In this document: positions 8,986 to 18,085 of the stretch, piece by piece | How the letters are laid out: every line of letters begins with the position of its first letter | How positions within the stretch are numbered: the first letter of the stretch is position 1 | Source: JAUIET01 sp045106985 | GTDB taxonomy: Bacteria; Pseudomonadota; Gammaproteobacteria; Pseudomonadales; JAUIET01 | Reading direction: 5' to 3' | DNA: 64,000 nt | NCBI GenBank assembly: GCA_045106985.1 | Contig: JBGCFQ010000033.1 | Coordinates: forward strand, 54,131-118,130 | Program-made: the position numbers and the translations under genes | Notes under the pieces: generated by a model | What the model saw: the letters and a program-made list of their open reading frames with translations, nothing else | Told to the model about the DNA's origin: nothing | Database searches by the model: none

Positions 8986-10326
8986 GTGAGACAAAGCCCC
9001 CTAAATTTGTTTTTACCCCTCCAGCTGGTCATAATGCGGCGCAGCCATACACGGCACCATCATTATATCGAGCAATATGTGACTTCACGCGACTACGACG
9101 CAAACACTACCGAGCAAGGCATCTGGAGTATCGATGACTTTCCGGTTTCTCCTGTAGAGGGCAAAACAAGATTTCACGACTTTGATTTACCCGCAGAATT
9201 AATGCATGCCATTGCCGATTTGGGCTTCGAATATTGTTCGCCTATCCAGGCAGAGATTCTTCCACACACCCTGCAGGGTGTGGACGCGATCGGCAAAGCC
9301 CAAACAGGAACGGGAAAAACGGCGGCATTTCTTATTACCGTAATTACCAATATGCTCGAAAACCCGGGTGACGACGAGCGTTATCTGGGCGAACCAAAAG
9401 CTGTTGTTCTAGCACCTACTCGTGAATTGGCTATGCAAATTGCCGAAGACGCGGCATTGCTTACCAAACACTGTGATCTAAATGTAGCCCTTTTGATTGG
9501 CGGCACTGATTACGATCGCCAACTAAAAACGCTGCACAATAATGTAGTGGATATTCTTGTGGGCACACCTGGACGTTTGATGGACTTTGTTGAACGCAAC
9601 GAAGTTCAGCTGCATTTAGTGGAAACCATGATTATTGATGAAGCCGACCGCATGTTGGATATGGGCTTTATTCCGCAAGTACGCCGCATTGTTAAACAAA
9701 CTCCGCCACGAACGCATCGCCAAACGTTGATGTTCAGTGCAACCTTCACGCCCACCATTCTTGATTTGATTGAGCGCTGGACTGATAAGCCGGTTACCAT
9801 CGAAATTGAACCTGATAGAGTGGCTACTGACTCGGTTGACCAGCGCATTTATCTAGTGAGCGAAGATAAAAAATTCAGAGTGCTGACTAACCTTTTACGT
9901 ACGGAAGCGGTCGAGCTCGCCATCGTTTTTGCCAACCGTCGGGACCAGGTTCGCCGCTTGCACGAGCAGCTTGCGAAACGGGGTATTGATTGCGGCATAT
10001 TGTCGGGAGAAGTGGCCCAGCAAAAACGAACTCGGACGTTACAACGCTTTAAAGATGGCGACTGCAAGATAATAGTTGCCACTGATGTTGCTGGTCGCGG
10101 CATTCACGTTGATGGCATCAGCCATGTTATTAACTTCAACTTACCTGAAGACCCGGAAGACTACGTGCATCGAATTGGACGCACGGGGCGGGCGGGTGCC
10201 AAGGGTACTTCCATCAGTCTGGCGTGCGAGTCTGATTCCTTTATGTTATTGGATATTGAGGAGTTGCTCGGTTATAAGTTGAATTACGAGCAGGCGCCTG
10301 CGGAGTTGTTAGAAAAAACTAATTAG
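8986..10326 (+). CDS. rhlB: DEAD-box ATP-dependent RNA helicase RhlB
   Basis: RhlB unwinds structured RNA and in many gammaproteobacteria works with RNase E in the degradosome. The Q motif (SPIQAEILP), Walker A AQTGTGKT, PTRELA, the DEAD box IIDEADRMLDMGF, SAT motif MFSATFT, and the C-terminal helicase motifs VATDVAGRGIHV and HRIGRTGRAG are all present and in order. The lead-in WSIDDFPVSPVEGKTRFHDF matches the Pseudomonas/Saccharophagus type of RhlB. The N-terminal start is unclear: GTG 8986, ATG 9034 and GTG 9079 are in frame and none has a good ribosome site. The basic tail found after the core in E. coli RhlB is very short here. Confidence 0.92.
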   Translation: MRQSPLNLFLPLQLVIMRRSHTRHHHYIEQYVTSRDYDANTTEQGIWSIDDFPVSPVEGKTRFHDFDLPAELMHAIADLGFEYCSPIQAEILPHTLQGVDAIGKAQTGTGKTAAFLITVITNMLENPGDDERYLGEPKAVVLAPTRELAMQIAEDAALLTKHCDLNVALLIGGTDYDRQLKTLHNNVVDILVGTPGRLMDFVERNEVQLHLVETMIIDEADRMLDMGFIPQVRRIVKQTPPRTHRQTLMFSATFTPTILDLIERWTDKPVTIEIEPDRVATDSVDQRIYLVSEDKKFRVLTNLLRTEAVELAIVFANRRDQVRRLHEQLAKRGIDCGILSGEVAQQKRTRTLQRFKDGDCKIIVATDVAGRGIHVDGISHVINFNLPEDPEDYVHRIGRTGRAGAKGTSISLACESDSFMLLDIEELLGYKLNYEQAPAELLEKTN

Positions 10327-10857
10327 CAGCTGCATCATTGTTGTTTGAGCAGTGACGAGCGAGGCTCACGACGAGAATACCAAGGGCCTTTTCTTCGACA
10401 GCTGACCCGTCGTCCGAGGGCCCGTCCGTCACAAGAACACCAGCCGCCTTTGCTTCGAGTCCCAACCCATCTTGGGTACCCTCCATCACAAAAAGGCCTG
10501 CACTACGCTTGTCTTTTTTGCTCCATCGGTTGGGCCTTTTTATCTACGCAAACGCCCCTGGCGTTCTCGTGACTTACCAAGTACCAACTCCGATATGCGT
10601 TAACTTAACGATGAGAGCTCGGCCGTGATACCAAACGAGCCACGGTATCGGGTACTGCTTTTGTGAAGGTGAAAGACGCAGGCCGAAGGAGTAGAAAAGA
10701 CTAGCGCAGTGACGGCTTTTCTACGAAAGAGGGAATCCTGGAGGGAACAAGTCTCGCAACAAAAGCAGTGCTCGGTAGCGTGGCGCACTACGAAGCTACG
10801 CGCTTGCAAAACCCGAACTATTAAGTATTTGTCGTATATACTCTAGTTAAACTGGAG
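10327..10857. other. Gene-free 530-bp region with degenerate tandem repeats and hairpins
   Basis: No convincing gene lies between rhlB and the convergent cysZ-like gene. A segment of about 60 bp is repeated imperfectly: 10374-10397 and 10435-10458 agree at 19 of 24 positions, and a weaker third unit starts near 10486. Inverted repeats follow: AACGCC/GGCGTT at 10551-10565, GATACC/GGTATC near 10627-10648, and a perfect 9-bp pair GTAGAAAAG/CTTTTCTAC at 10691-10724. Two short open frames here have no ribosome site and no recognisable protein. It could be a decayed gene, a small RNA or simply spacer. Confidence 0.5.
10691..10724. repeat. Perfect 9-bp inverted repeat with 16-nt loop
   Basis: GTAGAAAAG at 10691-10699 pairs with CTTTTCTAC at 10716-10724. 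It lies between the convergent rhlB and cysZ-like genes and is not followed by a U run on either strand, so it is not a standard intrinsic terminator. Confidence 0.55.
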
Positions 10858-11580
10858 CTAGCTCTGTAGCTTTTCGCACCACATTAACGTCGCCCCACAA
10901 ACAGCGGCTGGCATCACGAAGAAATTAAGGATTGGAATCATTGTCGCAAGTGTTACGCCTGCGCCAAAACTGAGTGTAAGCGTGCGGTTAATGCTGAGAG
11001 ATTGTCGAAGCATGCCAAAACTTATTCGGTCGTTGTCGGCCGCGTAATCGGTGTACTGGATTGACATCATCCATGCGCCCCAGAGAAACCATAAAACTGG
11101 CGTTAGTACATTCAGCCCTGGTATCAGGGTTAGAATCCAAATAAGCAGCGCCAAGGGCAAGATATAGACCAGACGTGTCACTTCACGCACTAAGCTGCGC
11201 GGAACCGAAGCGGCTACTCCAACCCAGTTGTCCGACGCACTTACCGGTGCCGTGCCTAAGCTACGCTCTGCAACATGTTCAGCCAATATAGCGTTAAACG
11301 GCGCGCCGATAATGTTTACCAATATAGTGAAGCTGAAGATAACGATAATGAGCATCAGCACTATAAACAGCGGCCACAGTATGAATTCCAAAAAGCTTAG
11401 CCACGAAGGTATCTGCGCGAGAAGGTAGTCTGTCCAGTAATTGAATTCTGTTGTGGTGTATGTGATTAGGCTGGCGAACAACACCACATTAATTATTAAA
11501 GGACCGGCCGCATAACGGCGTATGCCATCTTCCTTCAGCATCTTAAAGCCGCGGATCAGGTAGCTTAGTCCTTCGTTCAT
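10858..11580 (-). CDS. cysZ: CysZ-like / EI24-family inner-membrane protein
   Basis: The 240-residue protein starts with GLSYLIRGFKMLKEDGIRRY, the pattern seen at the start of CysZ, and has about four hydrophobic segments, with the conserved stretch IIGAPFNAILAEHVAE after the second. CysZ is a sulfate permease of the inner membrane that feeds cysteine synthesis. The EI24 family is broader than sulfate transport, so the substrate is inferred from similarity only. The genes downstream and upstream (PA4642-like, gatB) give no sulfur context. It is separated from the preceding minus-strand gene by about 20 bp and may be co-transcribed. Confidence 0.8.
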   Translation of the reverse strand: MNEGLSYLIRGFKMLKEDGIRRYAAGPLIINVVLFASLITYTTTEFNYWTDYLLAQIPSWLSFLEFILWPLFIVLMLIIVIFSFTILVNIIGAPFNAILAEHVAERSLGTAPVSASDNWVGVAASVPRSLVREVTRLVYILPLALLIWILTLIPGLNVLTPVLWFLWGAWMMSIQYTDYAADNDRISFGMLRQSLSINRTLTLSFGAGVTLATMIPILNFFVMPAAVCGATLMWCEKLQS

Positions 11581-11601
11581 TTTAAACGTTTACTCTTTTA
11601 T

Positions 11602-11901
11602 TTATGCCGCGCTTTTAGCGCCATGGTCTGCAAGCAACTGTGCGAATTCTGTGCCGTGTCGATGCTCGCCCACAATCTCCAGTACCGTTTGGCCATCAGG
11701 ATTGGCGGCATTAATGTTGCGTTCTTCAGCGAGGAAAAACCGAAGAAATATCTCAAAATCGCTGGGCCGCATGCTTTGGTAGGCCTTCAACAAAACATGA
11801 AAATCAGCATCAGTGCCTGCGGTGGGTGAGTAGTTTAGAAAGCTGCGCACACGGTCTTCAGTCCATACTTCATCAAGTACTTTTTCTTTGTCTTTTCTCA
11901 T
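11602..11901 (-). CDS. PA4642-family protein of unknown function
   Basis: The 99-residue product begins MRKDKEKV and contains ADFHVLLKAYQSMRPSDFEIFL and VGEHRHGTEF, which I recognise from the Pseudomonas PA4642 family. The C-terminal half (NPDGQTVLEIVGEHRH) has the look of a single ankyrin-like repeat. No signal peptide or membrane segment is present, so it is probably cytosolic. Its function is unknown. It starts seven bases after the gatB stop and probably rides on the gat transcript. Confidence 0.75.
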   Translation of the reverse strand: MRKDKEKVLDEVWTEDRVRSFLNYSPTAGTDADFHVLLKAYQSMRPSDFEIFLRFFLAEERNINAANPDGQTVLEIVGEHRHGTEFAQLLADHGAKSAA

Positions 11902-11908
11902 TCGTGAA

Positions 11909-13369
11909 TCAACTGCCCTTTAGTTTTTGATTGAGTAACTGGTTTACTTGGCCAGGGTTTGCCTTGCCTTGCGACGCTTTCATTATTTGCCCAACGAAGA
12001 AGCCAAGCATTTTCTTGCGCTTTTCATCAGGGCTATTGCGATAATTTTCCACCTGCTGGGGGTTGGCGGCAAGTACTTCATCCACCATTTTTTCTATGGC
12101 GCCGCTATCAGATACCTGACGTAAACCCTTCTCATCGATAATCTGATCAACCCGCTGTGCCTCATTGCTGTCGTCTTCCCATAGAGCTTCAAATACGTTT
12201 TTGGCGATTTTCCCTGATATGGTTTGGTCTTTTATGCGCTCTATCAATTTTGCCAGCTGCTCGGCGCTGACACGGGTATTTTCGATGTCGACCTCAAGGC
12301 GGTTCAGTTGCGCTGACAATTCGCCCATTACCCAGTTTGCCGAGAGTTTAGGGTCCGAGCTTAAGGTGCATACTTGTTCAAAGTAATCAGCTACCTCACG
12401 CTCCGCGGCCAACAGTTGCGCGTCGTAGTCGCTGAGTGAATACTCGCTAACAAAGCGTGCCACTTTTTGCTTGGGAAGCTCAGGCATTATTGCAGCAACA
12501 TCGGCTATGTAGGCGTCGTCAATCTCGATGGGAAGCAAATCGGGTTCAGGAAAATAGCGGTAGTCATTGGCCACTTCTTTGCTGCGCATTGGCCGTGTTT
12601 CGTTTTTATCGGCATCGTACAGGCGCGTTTCCTGAGTGATGCTGCCGCCGTCTTCCAATACATCGCGTTGCCTTTCTACTTCAACGTAAATTGCTTTCTC
12701 AACGAAACGAAACGAGTTGACGTTCTTTATTTCTGTCCGGGTGCCGAACTCTTGCTGGCCACTGGGTCTTAGAGAGATGTTCACATCGCATCGCATGGAG
12801 CCTTGCGACATGTTGCCGTCTGAGATTCCCAGGTAGCGTACCAACGAATGCATATACTTCAGATAGGCTACAGCCTCCTCAGCGCTGCGAATATCGGGCT
12901 CAGACACAATTTCTAACAAGGGTGTGCCTGCGCGGTTTAGGTCAATGCCTGTGCTGCCCTGAAAATCCTCATGCAGCGACTTACCAGCGTCTTCTTCTAA
13001 ATGGGCTCTGGTAACCCCAATGGTTTTGGTAGAGCCATCGCCTAATACAATGTCCACTTCGCCTTTACCCACTATCGGGTGGTCCATCTGGCTAATTTGG
13101 TAACCCTTTGGAAGATCTGGGTAGAAATAGTTTTTGCGATCAAATGCAGAGCGTTTGCCGAGCTCAGCTTCAATGGCCAGTCCAAATTTAACCGCCATAT
13201 GTAAGGCGCTTGCGTTGAAAACAGGCAGCGTACCCGGCATGGCTAGGTCGACCGCACTGGCCTGAGTATTTGGTTCTGCGCCGAATTGAGTAGAGGCGCC
13301 CGAGAATATTTTGGACTGTGTGGCTAATTGAACATGAATCTCAAGGCCAATGACTGTTTCCCAGCTCAT
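11909..13369 (-). CDS. gatB: Aspartyl/glutamyl-tRNA amidotransferase subunit B
   Basis: GatB phosphorylates the carboxylate of misacylated Glu-tRNA(Gln) or Asp-tRNA(Asn) and then amidates it with ammonia tunnelled from GatA. The start is ATG 13369 (MSWETVIGLEIHVQL), with AGGAG seven bases upstream; an in-frame start at 13414 would add 15 residues unlike the family. The catalytic domain with YFYPDLPKGYQISQ and the C-terminal tRNA-binding YqeY-like domain are both complete (486 residues). Its ATG overlaps the gatA stop as ATGA, indicating translational coupling. With gatA and gatC it forms the full GatCAB enzyme. Confidence 0.97.
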   Translation of the reverse strand: MSWETVIGLEIHVQLATQSKIFSGASTQFGAEPNTQASAVDLAMPGTLPVFNASALHMAVKFGLAIEAELGKRSAFDRKNYFYPDLPKGYQISQMDHPIVGKGEVDIVLGDGSTKTIGVTRAHLEEDAGKSLHEDFQGSTGIDLNRAGTPLLEIVSEPDIRSAEEAVAYLKYMHSLVRYLGISDGNMSQGSMRCDVNISLRPSGQQEFGTRTEIKNVNSFRFVEKAIYVEVERQRDVLEDGGSITQETRLYDADKNETRPMRSKEVANDYRYFPEPDLLPIEIDDAYIADVAAIMPELPKQKVARFVSEYSLSDYDAQLLAAEREVADYFEQVCTLSSDPKLSANWVMGELSAQLNRLEVDIENTRVSAEQLAKLIERIKDQTISGKIAKNVFEALWEDDSNEAQRVDQIIDEKGLRQVSDSGAIEKMVDEVLAANPQQVENYRNSPDEKRKKMLGFFVGQIMKASQGKANPGQVNQLLNQKLKGS

Positions 13370-14835
13370 GAGTTTGTCTCCTGCAGTACACCCGGAGCGC
13401 TCTGGGTGTGCCAATCGGTTGCGCCTTGAAAGCGGTGAGCAGCATTAAGTAATCGCTCCTCTTCCAGATAGTTGCCGATCAATTGCACGCCAACAGGTTT
13501 GTCATCAACAAGACCTGCGGGCATAGACAACGCTGGCAAGCCTGCCAGGTTTGCAGAAATGGTGTATATATCTTCCAAATACATCGAAACTGGGTCGCTG
13601 GCTTTTTCGCCAATAGGAAACGCTGGCGAAGGGCTCGTAGGGCCGATGATCAGGTCTACCTGTTTAAAAGCGTTGACGAAGTCTTGTTGTATTAGGCGTC
13701 GTATTTTTTGCGCCTGGCGATAATAAGCGTCGTAGTAACCGGCAGACAAGGCGTATGTGCCGACCAGAATGCGTCGTTGCACTTCGTCGCCAAACCCTTC
13801 GCTGCGGGTGCGAGTGTACATGTCGTTGAGATCAGTGGGGTTTTCGCAACGATGGCCGTAGCGTACACCGTCGTATCTCGAAAGATTGGTTGAGGCCTCA
13901 GCAGGTGCAATTACATAATAAGCGGCTACTGCAAGATGGGTGTGCGGTAAGCTGATTTCGGTAATAACGGCCCCGAGTTTTTCATACTCTTTAATGGCGT
14001 CTTCCACTCTTTCTGCCGTGCCAGCATTTAGGCCCTCGGCGAAATACTCTTTTGGTACGCCAACCCGCAGACCATCGATAGAATTGTTCAGCCCAGCACT
14101 GTAATCGGGAACATCGCGTTCTATGCTGGTTGAGTCTTTGCTATCAAAGCCTGACATCACAGACAACAGCAGGGCTAAGTCTTCGACAGTACGCGCCATT
14201 GGGCCGCCTTGGTCAAGACTGGACGCAAAAGCGATCATCCCGTAGCGAGAGACACGTCCGTAAGTGGGCTTTAAGCCGCTTATACCGCACATAGCGGCCG
14301 GCTGCCGTATTGAGCCGCCGGTGTCGGTGCCAGTGGCAGCGGGAACCAAATGAGCACTTACGGCTGCTGCAGAGCCTCCAGAAGAGCCCCCAGGAACACA
14401 GTCAGTGTTCCATGGGTTGCGCACCACGCCGAAGTAGCTAGTTTCGTTCGAGGCACCCATGGCGAATTCATCCATGTTGGTCTTGCCAATCATCACGGCA
14501 CCTGCTTCGTTAAACGCAGACACACTGGTGGCATTATAAGGTGGGACAAAATTTTCTAGCATGCGTGAACCGCAACTGGTGCGCACGCCGGAGGTACAGA
14601 AGATGTCTTTGTGGGCGATGGGGATGCCACACAATGGACCCGCGAGGCCTTGGTGTCGCCGTTGGTCGGCGGCAATGGCCTGTGCAAGCGCCTGTTCTTC
14701 GCACACAGTTATAAAACTGTTGTACTTGCTGTCTTCGCTCTTGATCCGTTCAAGCAAGTGAGCTGTTAACTCCTCACTTGAGAATTCGCCCGCTGCCAAA
14801 GCTTGGCTGAGCGCGGTTACGGTCATATGATGCAT
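13366..14835 (-). CDS. gatA: Aspartyl/glutamyl-tRNA amidotransferase subunit A
   Basis: GatA is the glutaminase of GatCAB and supplies ammonia for tRNA-dependent amidation. The amidase-signature Ser-cisSer-Lys triad is visible: Lys in AHKDIFCTSG, and the two serines in GGSSGGSAAAV and TDTGGSIRQPA. The length of 489 residues is normal. ATG 14835 gives MHHMTV, similar to the start of Pseudomonas GatA; ATG 14826 is a possible alternative. The gene is separated from gatC by 211 bp, more than is usual within this operon. Confidence 0.97.
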   Translation of the reverse strand: MHHMTVTALSQALAAGEFSSEELTAHLLERIKSEDSKYNSFITVCEEQALAQAIAADQRRHQGLAGPLCGIPIAHKDIFCTSGVRTSCGSRMLENFVPPYNATSVSAFNEAGAVMIGKTNMDEFAMGASNETSYFGVVRNPWNTDCVPGGSSGGSAAAVSAHLVPAATGTDTGGSIRQPAAMCGISGLKPTYGRVSRYGMIAFASSLDQGGPMARTVEDLALLLSVMSGFDSKDSTSIERDVPDYSAGLNNSIDGLRVGVPKEYFAEGLNAGTAERVEDAIKEYEKLGAVITEISLPHTHLAVAAYYVIAPAEASTNLSRYDGVRYGHRCENPTDLNDMYTRTRSEGFGDEVQRRILVGTYALSAGYYDAYYRQAQKIRRLIQQDFVNAFKQVDLIIGPTSPSPAFPIGEKASDPVSMYLEDIYTISANLAGLPALSMPAGLVDDKPVGVQLIGNYLEEERLLNAAHRFQGATDWHTQSAPGVLQETNS

Positions 14836-15046
14836 TTAGTGTTCCTGAACTAATGTAAATCGAGTGCTCGCTACTATGATACCAATCAGCGAGTCATGTA
14901 TGCCCTAATTTTGGCTTGGGCTTTGGAATAGTGTGTCTATGACAGTGCTAGGGACTCTGTACCCGCCAGCGCTGTACCCCGATGTTTAAACCACAGTTTT
15001 TACGTTTTGGCTGTGCTGCAGGCTATGCGAAGAGCGACTCAAAACC

Positions 15047-15334
15047 TCATTCTATAACTTTTGGCACCAGAAAAAGCCCTGCCTCGGTGGCCGGAGCGAT
15101 GGCCTGAAACTGCTCGCGCTGATTCATCTCGGTCACCTGATCAACACGCAGCCGCTGTGTGGCATCAAACGGATTGGTCATGGGTTCAACAGCGCTGGTA
15201 TCGACGGCTTGCATTTCATCGATCATCGTCAGGATGCTGGTTATTTTATCTACAACTTCATCTACACGCTCTTCATCTATTGAAAGACGAGACAAGGTGG
15301 CGACTTTTTCGATATCTGATCGGTCTACCGACAT
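15047..15334 (-). CDS. gatC: Aspartyl/glutamyl-tRNA amidotransferase subunit C
   Basis: The 95-residue GatC wraps around GatA and GatB and stabilises the complex. The typical start VDRSDIEKVATLSRLSIDEE and the middle PMTNPFDATQRLRVDQV are present. AGGAGG lies close upstream of ATG 15334, a strong ribosome site. It is the first gene of the minus-strand gat group and is divergent from mreB. Confidence 0.95.
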   Translation of the reverse strand: MSVDRSDIEKVATLSRLSIDEERVDEVVDKITSILTMIDEMQAVDTSAVEPMTNPFDATQRLRVDQVTEMNQREQFQAIAPATEAGLFLVPKVIE

Positions 15335-15467
15335 ACAACCTCCTGATGGACCTGACTACTGGCCGCGTATTGTACAACTCAGCGGCGCTAGACGTATAAA
15401 GTTATCATATTTGCAGCTTGCCCTGAATGCCTTCGATTGCTAGAGTTCCCGTTTTTTTAGAATAGCT

Positions 15468-15496
15468 CTGACAAAGTTGCCATAATTGGCTATTTT
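15468..15496 (+). promoter_or_regulatory. Possible sigma-70 promoter upstream of mreB
   Basis: CTGACA at 15468-15473 and TATTTT at 15491-15496 are separated by 17 bp, a plausible -35/-10 pair 86 bp before the mreB ATG. The -10 match is modest and there is no independent support. Confidence 0.3.
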
Positions 15497-15581
15497 TAAA
15501 GGGAATATTACAAGAATCCCAACAGCAGTTCATGCGTGGTGCTACCTTAAAGGGGCAGTACGTTAAACAGGCCCCAGTAAC

Positions 15582-16619
15582 ATGTTCAAACGAATACGTG
15601 GAATGTTCTCCAACGACTTGTCTATTGACCTAGGCACGGCGAATACCCTTATTTATGTACGCGACCAGGGAATAGTCCTGGACGAGCCATCAGTGGTGGC
15701 TATTCGTATACATAATGGTCAGAAACAAATAGAAGCGGTGGGCGCGGATGCCAAGCGTATGCTTGGTCGTACACCGGGTAATATCACAGCCATTCGCCCC
15801 TTGAAGGATGGTGTTATTGCCGACTTCCAGATAACTGAGCGAATGTTGCAGCACTTTATTGCCAAGGTTCATCAGCACAGCTTCATCCGACCTAGCCCAA
15901 GAGTACTTATTTGTGTGCCCTGCCAATCAACACAGGTTGAGCGGCGAGCAATACGCGAGTCTGCGTTAAGTGCTGGTGCACGTATGGTGCGATTGATCGA
16001 AGAGCCAATGGCAGCGGCTATTGGCGCTGGACTTGCTGTAGAAGAAGCCAGCGGCTCGATGGTTGTCGATATAGGTGGTGGCACGACTGAAATTGCGATT
16101 ATTTCTTTGAACGGGGTTGTTTATAGCGACTCTGTACGAATTGGCGGTGACCGTTTTGACGAGGCTATTGTTGCGCATGTGCGTCGCCGATATGGCAGCT
16201 TAATTGGTGAAGCGACAGCTGAGCGCATCAAGCAAGAAATTGGCTGTGCCTACAAGGGCAGTGAGCTTCGCGAATTGGACGTACGTGGTCGAAATCTGGC
16301 CGAAGGCGTTCCACGCAGTTTTGTGCTCAATAGCGACGAAATATTAGAGGCTTTGCAAGAGACCTTAACCTCCATTGTGCAGTCAGTGAAAAGTGCTTTG
16401 GAACAATCGCCACCTGAGCTGGCATCAGACATTGCCGAAAAAGGCATAGTGTTAACGGGTGGTGGCGCTTTACTGCGTGACATCGACCGCTTATTGGCTG
16501 ATGAAACTGGCTTGCCCGTTATTGTTGCTGAAGATCCACTCACCTGTGTGGCCCGCGGCGGCGGTCGTGCTATGGAGTTAATGGATCTGCAACGAATGGA
16601 TCTGCTCTCTACTGAATAA
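15582..16619 (+). CDS. mreB: Rod-shape-determining actin homologue MreB
   Basis: MreB polymerises on the inner membrane and directs the lateral-wall synthesis machinery. The 345-residue product has the actin-family phosphate-binding segments DLGTANTLIY, DIGGGTTEIAI and LTGGGALL, with the adenosine region between them. The N-terminal MFKRIRGMF is an amphipathic membrane-targeting helix. It heads mreB-mreC-mreD, all on the plus strand. The maf gene that often follows mreD is absent, and rng follows directly. Confidence 0.98.
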   Translation: MFKRIRGMFSNDLSIDLGTANTLIYVRDQGIVLDEPSVVAIRIHNGQKQIEAVGADAKRMLGRTPGNITAIRPLKDGVIADFQITERMLQHFIAKVHQHSFIRPSPRVLICVPCQSTQVERRAIRESALSAGARMVRLIEEPMAAAIGAGLAVEEASGSMVVDIGGGTTEIAIISLNGVVYSDSVRIGGDRFDEAIVAHVRRRYGSLIGEATAERIKQEIGCAYKGSELRELDVRGRNLAEGVPRSFVLNSDEILEALQETLTSIVQSVKSALEQSPPELASDIAEKGIVLTGGGALLRDIDRLLADETGLPVIVAEDPLTCVARGGGRAMELMDLQRMDLLSTE

Positions 16620-16675
16620 ATAGGACACCACACTAGAGGCGCCCAAGCCTATGGCGCAACCCAGAGGCCGCAGTT

Positions 16676-17566
16676 ATCAAACCATTATTCCAGCGCATAC
16701 CGTCGAAGGGCTTCCAGGCAATTCTGGTAGCTGTTATCGCGTTAACGCTGGTGGTGTTCGACCAAAAACCCGATTCCGTTAATCCCATTCGAAGTTTTCT
16801 TCATATGGTGACCACGCCATTCTACTGGCTGGCCGACATGCCCAAGCGTGCTTCAATCTGGAGCGAAGAGTCGCTGGTTTCTCGACGCAATCTGCTTGAG
16901 CAAAATGCAGGGCAGCGCATAGAGCTGCTAATTCTCAAAGGTAAGCTGCAAAAGCTAGCCAGTATGGCCGCTGAGAACGTGCGGCTACGTGAACTGCTTA
17001 ATTCGTCAACGGTTTTAGACAGCAGCGTATTGGTTGCCGAGCTGATCAGCATATCGGCCGACCCACGCAGCCATAGAATTGTGCTCAACAAGGGCACGCG
17101 CGACGGCGTTTATCTAGGTCAGGCGGTGTTGGACTCTGAAGGCCTTATGGGGCAGATTATCGATGTAGGCCCAAATATTAGCCGAGCCTTGCTGATTTCA
17201 GACAGTAGTCACGCTATTCCCGTTCAAATAAATAGAAATGGTGTTCGTTCTGTTGCCACTGGAACAGGATTACTGCATGAGCTTGAGCTGCGCTATGTGG
17301 CAGCTACGACCGACATTGTCGTCGGTGACTTGTTGGTCAGCTCAGGCTTGGGCCGACGATTCCCGGTGGGTTATCCGGTTGCAGACATTACAGAGGTAAC
17401 GCTGGACCCAGGGCAGCCGTTCGCTACCGTGAAGGCTATGCCGCGAGCGCAGTTGAATCGATCCCGGCACGTTTTGTTGGTGTTTACTGAAGGAGACAGG
17501 CAGCGCACAGAGGCAGTGAACGAGCAAGACATCGACGCAAGTGGCATTGATGAAGAGAGCCCTTAA
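16676..17566 (+). CDS. mreC: Rod-shape-determining protein MreC (apparent ATC start)
   Basis: MreC is a bitopic periplasmic scaffold that links MreB to the elongation enzymes. The frame from 16676 reads KPLFQRIPSKGF then a transmembrane helix, lining up with E. coli MreC MKPIFSRGPS with the initiator Met on an ATC codon. No ATG, GTG or TTG exists in frame between the stop at 16634 and 16748; starting at GTG 16748 or 16751 would remove the membrane anchor. Either ATC is the start (AGAGG lies eight bases upstream), or a one-base error or frameshift separates this frame from ATG 16651 (MAQPRGR). The coiled coil (about residues 60-105) and the beta-barrel core ending near LLVFTEGD are intact. Confidence 0.85.
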   Translation: MKPLFQRIPSKGFQAILVAVIALTLVVFDQKPDSVNPIRSFLHMVTTPFYWLADMPKRASIWSEESLVSRRNLLEQNAGQRIELLILKGKLQKLASMAAENVRLRELLNSSTVLDSSVLVAELISISADPRSHRIVLNKGTRDGVYLGQAVLDSEGLMGQIIDVGPNISRALLISDSSHAIPVQINRNGVRSVATGTGLLHELELRYVAATTDIVVGDLLVSSGLGRRFPVGYPVADITEVTLDPGQPFATVKAMPRAQLNRSRHVLLVFTEGDRQRTEAVNEQDIDASGIDEESP

Positions 17567-17578
17567 TGAGCGCTGCTT

Positions 17579-18067
17579 ATGAATGAGCGCAGCACAGATG
17601 GCGTATGGGTGATCATTGCCAGTATAGCGATGGCACTGCTATTAATGCTGATCAATGTTCCAGAATGGCTGCGTTGGAGTCGGCCTGAGTGGGTGACCAT
17701 TGTGTTGGTGTACTGGGTGATCATGTTGCCTCACAGGGTAGGAATACTGTTTGCTGCGTGCTCAGGGTTACTGCTGGATGTGCTAGAAGGTACTGTACTC
17801 GGTGAACATGCATTTGCGCTTGTAATCGTTAGTTACGCGACCTACTTGTTGTATCAACGGTTGCGAATGTTTGCGGTTTGGCAGCAGGCGTTCATCGTGT
17901 TTGTACTTGTGGGTATTCAGCAACTTGCTTGTCATTGGGTTGAGAATATCTCAGGCAGTCCTGAACAAAACCTCCTGTTTTTGCTGCCGGCTTTAATGAG
18001 CGCCGTATTCTGGCCCTTAATTACCGTGGCACTTGGAGCCCTGCAGCGCGTGTATGCCGTATGGTAA
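17579..18067 (+). CDS. mreD: Rod-shape-determining protein MreD
   Basis: MreD is a small polytopic inner-membrane protein of the elongasome. The 162-residue product has about five hydrophobic helices and the family segment PEWVTIVLVYWVIMLPHRVG followed by GLLLDVLEGTVLGEHAFAL. It starts 12 bp after the mreC stop and its stop codon abuts the rng frame. Confidence 0.93.
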   Translation: MNERSTDGVWVIIASIAMALLLMLINVPEWLRWSRPEWVTIVLVYWVIMLPHRVGILFAACSGLLLDVLEGTVLGEHAFALVIVSYATYLLYQRLRMFAVWQQAFIVFVLVGIQQLACHWVENISGSPEQNLLFLLPALMSAVFWPLITVALGALQRVYAVW

Positions 18068-18085
18068 ATGGCAGGGGGTGTGCTC

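Noticed and set aside
10345..10809. Short open frames of 75 and 69 codons in the rhlB-cysZ gap
   Set aside because: No ribosome site, no recognisable protein, and the sequence is repeat-rich; they look like chance frames.
14836..15046. Possible gene or RNA in the 211-bp gap between gatC and gatA
   Set aside because: No open frame, repeat or stable hairpin of note; I see nothing in it.
16651..16720. ATG 16651 as the mreC start without a frame change
   Set aside because: The frame from this ATG does not encode MreC; it would need a one-base change to join, so it is discussed only as an alternative.
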